From an uncultured Dysosmobacter sp. (GTDB taxonomy: Bacteria > Bacillota > Clostridia > Oscillospirales > Oscillospiraceae): 8,603 nt of DNA. Shown in pieces: positions 1 to 5,982 of this stretch (position 1 is the first letter of the stretch; each line of letters starts with the position of its first letter). Both the position numbers and the translations under genes were made by a program. Under the pieces are notes generated by a model. The model worked only from the letters and a program-made list of their open reading frames with translations, was not told the DNA's origin and made no database searches. Location of the stretch: positions 1 to 8,603 of the forward strand of contig CAKSVQ010000100.1 of NCBI GenBank assembly GCA_934504065.1. Reading direction: 5' to 3'.

Positions 1-570
1 CACAAGCTGGGCGGCTGGTTCCACATTCCTCACGGCACCGCCAACGCCCTGCTGTTCCCCTTCGTCTGCCGCTTCAATGCCCAGCGTCATCCCTACAAGA
101 TGGGCACCTTCTCCCAGTACAAGTATCCCCAGGCCTTCGAGCGCTATGTGGAGCTGGGCGAGCTGATCGGCGTGAAGGGCAAGACCGACGAGCAGACCTT
201 CGAGAACTGGATCAAGGCTTGCCAGCAGCTGAAAAAGGACATCGACATCCCCGAGACCATTCTGGATTGGCTGCTGGAGGCCCATCCCGAGAAGAGCGCC
301 GAGGAGTGGGAGGCCGAGTTCCTGGCGGCTGTGGACCAGATGTCCGAATGGGCGTTCCACGATGCCTGCACCGGCTGCAACCCCGTGTATCCCACCATTG
401 GCGAGCTGAAGGGCTGCTATCTGAAGGCCTTCTACGGCGAGAAGAAGTACACCGAGAAGTACGGCGACACGTGGGAAGTGCCTGTCACCCTGCCCACCGA
501 CACCCACGCCGCGTATCCCATGGGCCTCAGCGCCGATCTGGGCGTGGCCAAGACCGGCGGCTTCAACTGA
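1..570 (+). CDS. AdhE-like iron-containing alcohol dehydrogenase, C-terminal part (5' end outside window)
   Basis: The frame is open from base 1 to TGA at 568-570, so only the last 189 codons are present. It begins in the metal-binding motif HKLGGWFHIPHGTANA; in this family the His of HKLG and the His of PHG help bind the iron. Downstream segments (FNAQ, RYVELGELIGV, a helical stretch, then FHDACTGCNPVYPTIGELKGCYLKAFYG) match the C-terminal helical domain typical of the alcohol dehydrogenase half of bifunctional AdhE, where the enzyme reduces acetaldehyde or another aldehyde with NADH in the cytoplasm. A tail of about 25 residues follows the usual family end. Whether an aldehyde dehydrogenase domain precedes it cannot be seen, so a stand-alone Fe-ADH is possible. 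Codon use is strongly biased to GAG, AAG, CTG and GGC, suggesting high expression (inference). A terminator follows at 603-644. Confidence 0.88.
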   Translation, partial: HKLGGWFHIPHGTANALLFPFVCRFNAQRHPYKMGTFSQYKYPQAFERYVELGELIGVKGKTDEQTFENWIKACQQLKKDIDIPETILDWLLEAHPEKSAEEWEAEFLAAVDQMSEWAFHDACTGCNPVYPTIGELKGCYLKAFYGEKKYTEKYGDTWEVPVTLPTDTHAAYPMGLSADLGVAKTGGFN

Positions 571-602
571 TCCTCTTCCCCGCGGCTTAACACTTCCTTT
601 TG

Positions 603-644
603 GGGGCCGGTGCGCACGGCACCGGCCCCATCTCCATTTTATTT
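603..644 (+). terminator. Rho-independent terminator of the upstream Fe-ADH
   Basis: An 11-bp perfect stem, GGGGCCGGTGC (603-613) with GCACCGGCCCC (619-629), encloses a 5-nt loop and is followed by a T-rich run (631-644, containing TTTTATTT). It starts about 33 nt after the stop codon of the first gene, so the next gene probably has its own promoter or depends on read-through. Confidence 0.85.
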
Positions 645-673
645 GAAACTGACAGAAAACGAGGTGCCAACCT

Positions 674-1591
674 ATGCTGAATTTGCCGAAAAAGGTCTAT
701 TTCAAGGCAGGCTGCGCCCCCGTCGCCCTTCGGGAGCTGACGGAGGTCTATCACCTCAGCCGGGCGCTGGTGGTCACCGACCCCAATCTCTACCGCTCCG
801 GTACGGCGGCCCCGGTGGTCGATCGGCTGCGTGGGCAGGGCATTCGCGTGGCGGAGTTTTTCACCATCGGCAATCCCGTCTCCACCGCCGACCTGCGCGG
901 CGCAGTGCCCAAGCTGCTGGAATTTCAGCCGGATGTGATCGTAGGCGTGGGCGGAGACAACGCCATGAGTGCTGCCAAGGGCCTCATGGCGCTGTATGAA
1001 GACCCGGAAGTGGACCTTTGCGCGGCAGCGGCCGATCCCGCCCTGCTGCGCCCCTGCACCCGGGCCAAGCTGGTGCTCATTGCCACCAACTTCGCCAGCG
1101 GCGCGCAGAATTCCCCCTTTGCCATGCTGTGCGGCGGCGAGGGCCACCCCTGCTGCCTGAAAAGCCTGCACCTGCTGCCGGAAATTTCCGTGACCGACGC
1201 AGACTTCACCGCCACACTGACGGCGGAGCAGGTGCACACCTGCGCTCTGCGGGCCATGTCCCACGCGGTCCGGGCCTATCTGGACCCCCACTGCTGCGAA
1301 TACACCACCGGAATGCTGGTGGAGTGCATCGCGCTGATCCTGCGCTTTACCAAACCCGCCATGGACGGCAACCCCGCCGCCCGGGAGCGGATGCACAACG
1401 CGGCCGCGCTGGCCGGAGCATCCTACGGCAACATCATGGATGCCATCACGCCGAAGCTGCCCAGCTTCCCCACGGAGGAAGAGGTCTCCGTCAACGACAA
1501 TGACGTGCGCTGCGCCGCCCTTGCCGAGCAGCTCGGGTTTGACAGCTGCCGTGCCCTGTTCGCCGCCTGCGAAGCCTTGCAGGCGCTGTGA
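674..1591 (+). CDS. Short iron-alcohol-dehydrogenase-superfamily protein lacking canonical metal ligands
   Basis: This 305-aa ORF starts at ATG 674 with AGGTG (662-666) 7 nt upstream. The fold signature of Fe-ADH/dehydroquinate-synthase-like proteins is clear. The N-terminal Rossmann-like part has ALVVTD (31-36) and DVIVGVGGDNAMSAAK (87-102), followed by PEISVTDADFTATLT (169-183) and SHAVRAY (196-202). Canonical residues are altered: the GGGSxxDxAK nucleotide loop reads GGDNAMSAAK. The Asp of the usual DALTHAIEAY metal motif is Arg193, with only His197 kept. After AGASYGN (about residues 253-259) the two later iron-ligand histidines and most of the C-terminal helical domain are missing; the family is usually about 380-390 aa. 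The frame is uninterrupted. It lies 103 bp downstream of the Fe-ADH in the same orientation, so it may be a diverged duplicate. Membership in the superfamily is fairly sure. Catalysis by the usual mechanism is doubtful, and a regulatory or binding role is only inference. Confidence 0.75.
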   Translation: MLNLPKKVYFKAGCAPVALRELTEVYHLSRALVVTDPNLYRSGTAAPVVDRLRGQGIRVAEFFTIGNPVSTADLRGAVPKLLEFQPDVIVGVGGDNAMSAAKGLMALYEDPEVDLCAAAADPALLRPCTRAKLVLIATNFASGAQNSPFAMLCGGEGHPCCLKSLHLLPEISVTDADFTATLTAEQVHTCALRAMSHAVRAYLDPHCCEYTTGMLVECIALILRFTKPAMDGNPAARERMHNAAALAGASYGNIMDAITPKLPSFPTEEEVSVNDNDVRCAALAEQLGFDSCRALFAACEALQAL

Positions 1592-1604
1592 GCGCTCTCT
1601 TCTG

Positions 1605-1654
1605 AAAAAAGCCCCCTGCCGTGAAACGATCTGTTTTGCGGCAGGGGCTTTTTC
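1605..1654. terminator. Bidirectional terminator between convergent genes
   Basis: AAAAAA (1605-1610), then GCCCCCTGCCG (1611-1621), a 17-nt loop, CGGCAGGGGC (1639-1648) and TTTTT (1649-1653). The stem has nine perfect G/C-rich pairs with one extra C, extended by A:T pairs. The A and T tracts give a U-run on both strands, so it can end the Fe-ADH paralogue transcript (plus) and the asparaginase transcript (minus). Confidence 0.88.
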
Positions 1655-1675
1655 ATTATACATTATTTCCCGCGC

Positions 1676-2668
1676 TTATCTGGCGGGCCAGAGGATGTCC
1701 CGGGCGATGGGGGTATAGAACGCCTCCTCCACCGCCTTGCGCTCTTTGGTCTGGCCCAGGATCCACATCAGCTTGGCCGTGACGGCCTCGGTGGTCATAT
1801 CATAGGCTTCCAGCACGCCCAGCTCCTGCTTGAGACTGTATCCCACGTGGTAAACGCCCAAGTCGCTGCCCTCGTTCTGCACCTGTGTGGTCAGCACGAT
1901 GATCCGCCCTGCCTCCACAGCGGCGCGTACACTGTCGTAAAACCCGCCGCTCTCCGGCAGGCCGCCCACGCCGAAGCTTTCGATGATCAGCGCGTCGTTG
2001 CGCTCCAGCAGAAAGTCCAGCTGCTCCCGGCCCGCACCGGGGATCAGCTTCATCAGCGCCACCTTTTCGCTGATACGGTCGTAAAACACCGGGTATCCGC
2101 CGCACTCCTGCCGGACATACCGCAGCAGCACGCCGTCCCGCAGCACCCCCAGCTCCGGGAAGTTGATGCTGGAAAAGGCCTGAAAGCTCTTCGAGCGGGT
2201 CTTCTTCGCCCGGGTGCCCAGAATGACCCGGCCATTGAACACGATGGAGACCCCGGGCATATCCGCAGAAGCACAGCGGAAGGCATCCGTCAGGTTGATC
2301 TTGGAGTCCGTATTGTCAAAATCAATGGGCTTTTGCGCCCCTGTCAGCACAATGGGCTTGGGGCTGCCCTGAATGAGATAGCTCAGCGCCGCGGCGGTAT
2401 AGGCCATGGTATCTGTGCCGTGGGTAAGGACAAATCCATCATAGGCCGCGTAATGTTCCCGGATACACCGGGCCATTTCCAGCCAGTGGTAGGGGCAGAT
2501 GTTGGTGCTGTCCAGCTTCAAAAGCTGGATGCAGTCCACCTCGCAAAGCTCCTGGACCTCCGGGATGCGGCTGAGCATATCCGCCGAAGAAAGCTCCGGC
2601 GCCAGCCCCGCCTCCGTCGATTCCGAGGCGATGGTCCCCCCGGTGCCAATCAGCAGTATTTTTTTCAT
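1676..2668 (-). CDS. L-asparaginase, cytoplasmic type I-like
   Basis: A 330-aa protein hydrolysing L-asparagine to aspartate and ammonia. The start is ATG at 2668, chosen because AGAGGAG lies 5 nt upstream and the next codons give the family N-terminus MKKILLIGTGGTIAS. A longer in-frame start at 2809 would add 47 basic residues without family character. The first catalytic motif TGGTI holds the nucleophile Thr12; the second, THGTDTMAYTA, holds Thr85 and Asp86; the conserved Lys is in AKKT (Lys156). NTDSKINL and NEGSDLG are also typical. There is no signal peptide, so it should act in the cytoplasm, unlike secreted type II enzymes. Length fits the family. It is a single-gene unit: divergent from the MalY-type gene upstream and convergent with the Fe-ADH paralogue, sharing its terminator. 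The 3' end is TAA (1676-1678). Glutaminase side activity is possible but not visible in sequence. Confidence 0.93.
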   Translation of the reverse strand: MKKILLIGTGGTIASESTEAGLAPELSSADMLSRIPEVQELCEVDCIQLLKLDSTNICPYHWLEMARCIREHYAAYDGFVLTHGTDTMAYTAAALSYLIQGSPKPIVLTGAQKPIDFDNTDSKINLTDAFRCASADMPGVSIVFNGRVILGTRAKKTRSKSFQAFSSINFPELGVLRDGVLLRYVRQECGGYPVFYDRISEKVALMKLIPGAGREQLDFLLERNDALIIESFGVGGLPESGGFYDSVRAAVEAGRIIVLTTQVQNEGSDLGVYHVGYSLKQELGVLEAYDMTTEAVTAKLMWILGQTKERKAVEEAFYTPIARDILWPAR

Positions 2669-2673
2669 AGTCT

Positions 2674-2680
2674 CTCCTCT
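2674..2680 (-). promoter_or_regulatory. Ribosome binding site deciding the asparaginase start
   Basis: The minus strand reads AGAGGAG, 5 nt before ATG 2668. No comparable site precedes the alternative upstream ATG at 2809, so the short start is preferred. Confidence 0.8.
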
Positions 2681-2705
2681 ATTTTTGAACAAGTGGACCT
2701 GCCGC

Positions 2706-2751
2706 TTTGGCAGTAGTGTAATAGTTTTATTATTCCATATTTTCTGCCAAA
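2706..2751. promoter_or_regulatory. TTTGGCAG inverted repeat with candidate face-to-face promoters
   Basis: TTTGGCAG (2706-2713) and its exact complement CTGCCAAA (2744-2751) are separated by 30 AT-rich bases, centred in the divergent region. Each arm contains TTGGCA, a fair -35 box. On the plus strand TATTAT lies at 2728-2733, and on the minus strand TAAAAC lies at 2729-2724, each after a 15-nt spacer. The minus-strand reading would serve asparaginase (start 2668). It could be an operator, overlapping promoters, or both. The repeat is seen; the function is inferred. Confidence 0.4.
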
Positions 2752-2791
2752 TGGAAAGTGGCGAGCGGACTTTTTTGTGTTTCTTCGCCCC

Positions 2792-2820
2792 TTGCGCTCT
2801 TATCGGCAATGTGCTAAACT
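2792..2820 (+). promoter_or_regulatory. Candidate sigma-A promoter for the MalY-type gene
   Basis: TTGCGC (2792-2797), a 17-nt spacer and TAAACT (2815-2820). The spacing is ideal but the hexamers are only moderate matches. The predicted leader to ATG 2869 contains a small CAAGGG...CCCTTG hairpin (2827-2845), short of a recognisable riboswitch. Confidence 0.35.
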
Positions 2821-2868
2821 TTCCAGCAAGGGGCCCGCGCCCTTGAAACTCAGAAAGGATTCTTACCT

Positions 2869-4041
2869 ATGCAGTACGATTTTGACCAAATCATTGACCG
2901 CTCGCAAAACCACGCCGCCAAGTATGACGAGCGGATGAAAAAATTCGGCACGGAGGACGTGATCCCCCTGTGGATCGCGGACATGGACTTCCGCACCGCC
3001 CAACCCATTATCGACGCGCTGGGCCGCCGCGCACAGGAGGGCATCTGGGGCTACACCGCCCGGCCCGACAGCTATTTTGCCGCCATCCGCGCCTGGCAGA
3101 AGCGCCGCAACCACTGGGAGATCGACCAGTCCCTGATGAGCTTTTCGCTGGGTGTGGTGCAGACCATCAGCGCCTGCGTAAAGCTGTTCACCCCCGAGGG
3201 CGGCAGTGTGCTGATCCAGACCCCGGTGTACTCCGAATTTTACGACATGGCCGAGGCGTGGAACCGCCATGTGCTGGAAAACCAGTTTGTGGAGCAGGAC
3301 GGCCGCTGGACGGTGGACTGGGCCGACTTTGAGGAAAAGCTGCAAAAGGCCGACCTCTTCCTGCTGTGCAACCCCCACAACCCTCTGGGCATCGTGTGGA
3401 CGCCGAAGGAGCTGCGGCGGATGGCGGAGCTGTGCATGAAATATCACGTCACCATGCTCTCTGACGAGATCCACTCCGACCTGATCTTCCACGGCAAGCA
3501 CCACACCCCGGTGGCCACCCTCTCCCCGGAGATCGCCCAGTATGTCATCACCGGAATTTCCGGCACCAAGACCTTTAATCTGGCTGGCCTGCAGGCCAGC
3601 ACCGTGGTGTTCCCCAACGCCCACATGAAGCAGGTCTTTGACCACTATTGGCAGTGCATGGACATTCACCGGAACAACGCCTTCTCCCTCCCCGCCATGG
3701 AGGCTGCCTTCAGCGCAGGCGGCGAGGAATGGCTGGAGCAGCTGCTGCCCTATCTTTCCGCCAACTTTGATTTTGTGGTGGACTACTGCAAAACGCGCAT
3801 CCCGAAGATCAGGACCTACGCCCCTGATGCCACCTATCTGATGTGGCTGGACTGCCGGGAGCTGGGCCTGAGCGACGAAGCCCTCCACGACTTTATGATC
3901 CAGAAGGCCCGTCTGGGCCTGAACGATGGCTGTTCCTTTGGCCGGAGCCTTCACGGCTATATGCGCCTGAACGCCGCCTGCCCCCGCAGCGTCCTGAAGC
4001 AGGCCATGGCCCAGCTGGAAGCTGCCGTAAGCGCGCTTTAA
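2869..4041 (+). CDS. MalY/PatB-family PLP-dependent C-S lyase or aminotransferase
   Basis: A 390-aa fold-type I PLP enzyme. ATG 2869 has AAAGGA (2854-2859) 9 nt upstream. Visible motifs: PLWIADMDF (33-41) near the N-terminus, typical of MalY/PatB; the GYTARPDSYFAAIRAW region (61-76); CNPHNPLG (167-174), whose Asn stacks with the cofactor; SDEIHSDL (198-205), with Asp199 for the pyridine nitrogen; GTKTFNLAG (232-240), with Lys234 as the Schiff-base lysine; and GYMRLN (363-368), with Arg366 for the substrate carboxylate. Length equals the family norm. Characterised relatives cleave cystathionine or cysteine S-conjugates to pyruvate, ammonia and a thiol (cystathionine beta-lyase activity); some act as aminotransferases. 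It is a cytoplasmic homodimer by family. It appears monocistronic, with a strong hairpin after the stop. The exact substrate cannot be assigned from the sequence. Confidence 0.9.
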   Translation: MQYDFDQIIDRSQNHAAKYDERMKKFGTEDVIPLWIADMDFRTAQPIIDALGRRAQEGIWGYTARPDSYFAAIRAWQKRRNHWEIDQSLMSFSLGVVQTISACVKLFTPEGGSVLIQTPVYSEFYDMAEAWNRHVLENQFVEQDGRWTVDWADFEEKLQKADLFLLCNPHNPLGIVWTPKELRRMAELCMKYHVTMLSDEIHSDLIFHGKHHTPVATLSPEIAQYVITGISGTKTFNLAGLQASTVVFPNAHMKQVFDHYWQCMDIHRNNAFSLPAMEAAFSAGGEEWLEQLLPYLSANFDFVVDYCKTRIPKIRTYAPDATYLMWLDCRELGLSDEALHDFMIQKARLGLNDGCSFGRSLHGYMRLNAACPRSVLKQAMAQLEAAVSAL

Positions 4042-4069
4042 CATTCGCTTCTACATTATATACAATAAG

Positions 4070-4110
4070 CACCGAGCCCCCGGCTTTTTCAAGCTGGGGG
4101 CTCGGTGTTT
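4070..4110. terminator. Strong hairpin terminator after the MalY-type gene
   Basis: CACCGAGCCCCC (4070-4081) pairs perfectly with GGGGGCTCGGTG (4096-4107). The stem extends inward through GGCTT/AAGCT with one G-U pair, about 17 bp in all, with a 4-nt loop. The U-tract is short (TTTCTC) on the plus strand and weak on the minus strand, so it may rely on stem strength. Confidence 0.75.
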
Positions 4111-4111
4111 C

Positions 4112-4177
4112 TCAAAAAAGTCGCGCCAGCTTCAGCGGCTTTTCTAAAATTTTCCTCTTTGTCTCCTCCCGCTTCAT
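4112..4177 (-). CDS. Possible 21-aa basic peptide or TetR-like N-terminal remnant
   Basis: On the minus strand ATG 4177 follows GGGAGGG (4190-4184) by 6 nt and opens a 21-codon frame ending in TGA at 4114-4112, just before the hairpin at 4070-4107. The peptide starts with KREETKRKILEKPL, which resembles the first helix of TetR-family repressors (the ETKRKILEAAL pattern), but no DNA-binding helix follows. It may be a decayed regulator stub, a leader peptide or chance. Very tentative. Confidence 0.15.
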   Translation of the reverse strand: MKREETKRKILEKPLKLARLF

Positions 4178-4221
4178 GCACATCCCTCCCACGCAATCCT
4201 GACAAACGTTCGTTAGCATTT

Positions 4222-4249
4222 GATATACACCGTTTCCCGTATTTGTCAA
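4222..4249 (-). promoter_or_regulatory. Candidate minus-strand sigma-A promoter
   Basis: The minus strand reads TTGACA (4249-4244), a 16-nt spacer, then TATATC (4227-4222). The -35 box is perfect and the -10 box fair. It would drive a transcript of about 140 nt towards the hairpin at 4070-4107, containing the tiny frame at 4177-4112. Confidence 0.35.
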
Positions 4250-4287
4250 TAGCGGCAAAAAGTTTTCTTTGCCGCTGTATTTTTTTG
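4249..4287 (+). terminator. Second plus-strand hairpin terminator
   Basis: AGCGGCAAA (4251-4259) pairs with TTTGCCGCT (4268-4276) around an 8-nt loop. The stem extends by A-U and G-U pairs and is followed by a run of seven T (4280-4286). It looks like a backup terminator insulating the sigma-54 operon from upstream read-through; the stretch 4108-4250 between the two hairpins has no convincing plus-strand gene. Confidence 0.7.
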
Positions 4288-4312
4288 TCCGTTTCTGCCG
4301 GAGGACACACCG

Positions 4313-4336
4313 CGTCACACCCGTAACGCTGTGACG
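4313..4336. promoter_or_regulatory. Inverted repeat 1, putative upstream activating sequence
   Basis: CGTCACA (4313-4319) and TGTGACG (4330-4336) are perfect complements around a 10-nt spacer. The site is centred about 135 bp upstream of the -24 box at 4459, the normal distance for an enhancer-binding protein site. A binding role is inferred from position and symmetry. Confidence 0.6.
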
Positions 4337-4339
4337 TTC

Positions 4340-4368
4340 CACTGTGTCGTCTCAACCGTGACACAGTG
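4340..4368. promoter_or_regulatory. Inverted repeat 2, putative upstream activating sequence
   Basis: CACTGTGTC (4340-4348) and GACACAGTG (4360-4368) are perfect 9-bp complements around an 11-nt spacer. Its centre is 29.5 bp from that of repeat 1, close to three helical turns, which would put two dimers roughly on one face. It shares a TGTG(A/T)C element with repeat 1. It is probably bound by the activator encoded at 7056. Confidence 0.62.
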
Positions 4369-4457
4369 TCCCTGTAAAATTGCCCGAAAATATAACGGAA
4401 TTGTCACGTCTTTAACAAATATGTTCGTGAAAAATCTGTCGAAATCGCAAGAGCTTT

Positions 4458-4473
4458 TGGCACGATAATTGCT
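4458..4473 (+). promoter_or_regulatory. Sigma-54 (-24/-12) promoter of the CoA-transferase operon
   Basis: The sequence TGGCACGATAATTGCT matches the RpoN consensus TGGCAC-N5-TTGCW at every conserved base. The -24 GG is at 4459-4460 and the -12 GC at 4471-4472, with the required 10 nt between them. Transcription should start near 4484, about 40 nt before ATG 4525. A promoter of this kind needs an AAA+ activator bound upstream, in line with the two inverted repeats and the regulator gene in the window. Confidence 0.9.
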
Positions 4474-4509
4474 ATATTACTTTCGCGGTAGGATTTCAGC
4501 GAACACTTG

Positions 4510-4516
4510 AAAGGAG
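4510..4516 (+). promoter_or_regulatory. Ribosome binding site deciding the CoA-transferase start
   Basis: AAAGGAG lies 8 nt before ATG 4525. The longer in-frame start, TTG 4507, abuts this site and has none of its own, so 4525 is chosen. Confidence 0.88.
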
Positions 4517-4524
4517 CTTACACA

Positions 4525-5754
4525 ATGAAACCTTTGGAAGGAATTCGGGTCCTTGACTTTACCCAGTTCATGGCCGGCCCCATGGCCACCATGCTGCTGA
4601 GCGATCTGGGCGCGGAAGTCATCAAGCTGGAGAACGCCTCCACCGGCGGCGACAACACCCGCTACGGCAAGGTAATCCAGAACGGTGCTTCCAGCCACTA
4701 CGCCACCCGCAACCGCGGCAAGAAGAGCGTGGCCATCAACATGAAGGATCCCAAGCAGAAGGATCTCTTCCTGCGGCTGGTGAAGACCGCCGACGCCGTG
4801 ATCGAGAACTACAAGCCCGGCACCATGGAAAAGTTCGGCGTGACTTATGACATTCTCAAGGAGATCAACCCCAAGATCACCTATGTCCGCATCTCCGGCT
4901 ACGGCCAGACCGGCCCCTATGCCGACCATGCCGCGTTCGACGCCACCGTGCAGGCCGAGGCCGGCGTGATGAGCATCACCGGTCCCGAGGGCAGCAACGG
5001 CTATAAGTGCGGCGCTTCCGTGGGCGACTACTCCGGCGCGCTGCTGGGTGCTTTCTCCGTGCTGATGGGCATCGTCAGCGCCATCCGCTCCGGCGAGGGC
5101 CGCTGTGTGGACCTTTCCATGATGGACGCCCTGATCTTCATGCAGGAGAACCAGCTCAGCGTTTACAAGGTCACCGGGAAAATGCCCAAGCCCGCCGGCA
5201 ACCGTTATCCCGCGGCCAGCCCCATCGGCGACTTCATGTGCAAGGACGGCATCCCCGTCATGCTGAACATCTCCACCGACAAGCAGTGGAAGGATTTCGC
5301 CACCGTGCTGGGTCAGCCCCAGTGGCTGGAGAACCCCCACTTCGAGTCCATGAGCAAGCGGGCTGAGAACTTCCGCGAGGTGGAGGCCGAGGTCAACCGC
5401 GTGTTCGCCGAGCTGACCAGCGAAGAGGTCTGCGAGAAGCAGCAAAGCGTGCAGTCCGTCTATGGCCGCATCAACAACTATGAAACGCTGGTCAAGCATC
5501 CGCAGGTGCTTTACCGCAACACTTTCGTCAACGCCCACTATGAAAACGGCGTGACTTACAGCGTGCCCGGCAATCCTCTGGCCGTCAGCGGCATGGAGCG
5601 CCAGATGGACTACGAGACCGCCCGCATCGGCCAGCACACCATGGAAGTGATGAGCGAGGTGTGCACGCCCGAGGAGCTGGAGGAGATCGTGGCCCCCGTG
5701 CAGAAGCTGGCCGAGGAAAAGGCCGCCGCTCTGCTGGCCAAGTCCCGATTCTGA
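4525..5754 (+). CDS. Family III (CaiB/BaiF-type) CoA-transferase
   Basis: A 409-aa protein, normal for the family, that transfers CoA between an acyl-CoA donor and a free carboxylic acid in the cytoplasm. The N-terminus MKPLEGIRVLDFTQFMAGPMATMLLSDLGAEVIK is diagnostic (written here as consecutive family motifs, residues 1-34). NRGKKSVAINMK (63-74), NYKPGTMEKFG (95-105) and SGYGQTGPY (124-132) follow. The catalytic aspartate is expected to be Asp168 in GASVGDYSGALLGAF, which forms the covalent acyl and CoA intermediates in characterised members. The C-terminal part has the YGRINNYE and HPQVLYR segments of the small domain. It is the first gene after a sigma-54 promoter, and the next ORF starts 33 bp downstream with its own strong SD, so they form one operon. 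Relatives act on formate/oxalate, carnitine, hydroxy acids or benzylsuccinate; the substrate here is unknown. Activation of a carboxylate imported or exported by the downstream AEC carrier is an inference. Confidence 0.93.
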   Translation: MKPLEGIRVLDFTQFMAGPMATMLLSDLGAEVIKLENASTGGDNTRYGKVIQNGASSHYATRNRGKKSVAINMKDPKQKDLFLRLVKTADAVIENYKPGTMEKFGVTYDILKEINPKITYVRISGYGQTGPYADHAAFDATVQAEAGVMSITGPEGSNGYKCGASVGDYSGALLGAFSVLMGIVSAIRSGEGRCVDLSMMDALIFMQENQLSVYKVTGKMPKPAGNRYPAASPIGDFMCKDGIPVMLNISTDKQWKDFATVLGQPQWLENPHFESMSKRAENFREVEAEVNRVFAELTSEEVCEKQQSVQSVYGRINNYETLVKHPQVLYRNTFVNAHYENGVTYSVPGNPLAVSGMERQMDYETARIGQHTMEVMSEVCTPEELEEIVAPVQKLAEEKAAALLAKSRF

Positions 5755-5787
5755 ACGTTTAAAATTTTTATAAAAAGGAGTATCCAT

Positions 5788-5982
5788 ATGGCTGATTATA
5801 AGGGTATTGAAATGTCCCCCACCATGTTCGACCATCTCAAGGGCGCCAGCACCGGCGTGCGCAACATGGACTACAACTGGCGCGACATCTCGCTGTACAG
5901 CCTGAGCATTGGCTGCAAGCGCCCCGACACCCCCTATTTCTTCGAGCGGGATAAGCGTGGCCTGCACGCATGGCCCACCTTT
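5788..5982 (+). pseudogene. Truncated MaoC-like / hydratase-2-like N-terminus (part of the chimera)
   Basis: Residues 1-65 of the chimera contain YNWRDISLYSLSIG (29-42), then YFFE (50-53) and GLHAWPTF (58-65). This follows the pattern of the N-terminal hot-dog half of hydratase-2/MaoC-like enoyl-CoA hydratases (YTERDxxLYALGVG ... YE ... GLxxLPTF). Those proteins are usually about 280-290 aa, with the catalytic hot-dog half C-terminal, so more than three quarters, including the active site, is missing. A hydratase is a logical partner for a CoA-transferase: acid to acyl-CoA, then hydration or dehydration. The strong SD at 5775-5780 probably belonged to this gene. The identification rests on motif likeness by eye. 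Confidence 0.6.

Larger units (their letters stand above)
4108..4312. other. Intergenic stretch without a convincing long gene
   Basis: Apart from the second hairpin, the candidate minus-strand promoter and the 21-codon frame, I see no gene here. A longer minus-strand frame (to 4342) lacks a good start and has odd composition. Bases 4369-4457 are AT-richer, with a weak TCACG (4404-4408) / CGTGA (4426-4430) pair, fitting the flexible DNA expected between activator sites and a sigma-54 promoter. Confidence 0.5.

Noticed and set aside
587..1663. Long minus-strand ORF (358 aa) opposite the Fe-ADH paralogue
   Set aside because: Gly/Ala/Arg/His-rich shadow of a GC-rich gene. It has no family motif, and it runs through the terminator at 1605-1654.
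1847..2716. 289-aa plus-strand ORF opposite asparaginase
   Set aside because: Shadow frame with no recognisable motifs and no SD that fits.
2669..2809. 47-residue N-terminal extension of asparaginase (start at 2809)
   Set aside because: Covers the intergenic promoter region, is basic and non-conserved in look, and has no SD; ATG 2668 gives the family N-terminus with a good SD.
2827..2845. CAAGGG...CCCTTG hairpin as a riboswitch or attenuator
   Set aside because: Only a 6-bp stem with no T-tract and no conserved aptamer pattern.
2863..4044. 393-aa minus-strand ORF opposite the MalY-type gene
   Set aside because: Mirrors the real gene almost exactly and lacks domain motifs; the plus strand has all PLP-enzyme motifs.
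4404..4430. Third activator site (TCACG...CGTGA)
   Set aside because: Only 5-bp arms with a 17-nt gap, close to the promoter; could be chance, so not listed as a site.
4507..4524. TTG start for the CoA-transferase
   Set aside because: Adjacent to the SD (4510-4516) that serves ATG 4525; would add only KGAYT-type non-family residues.
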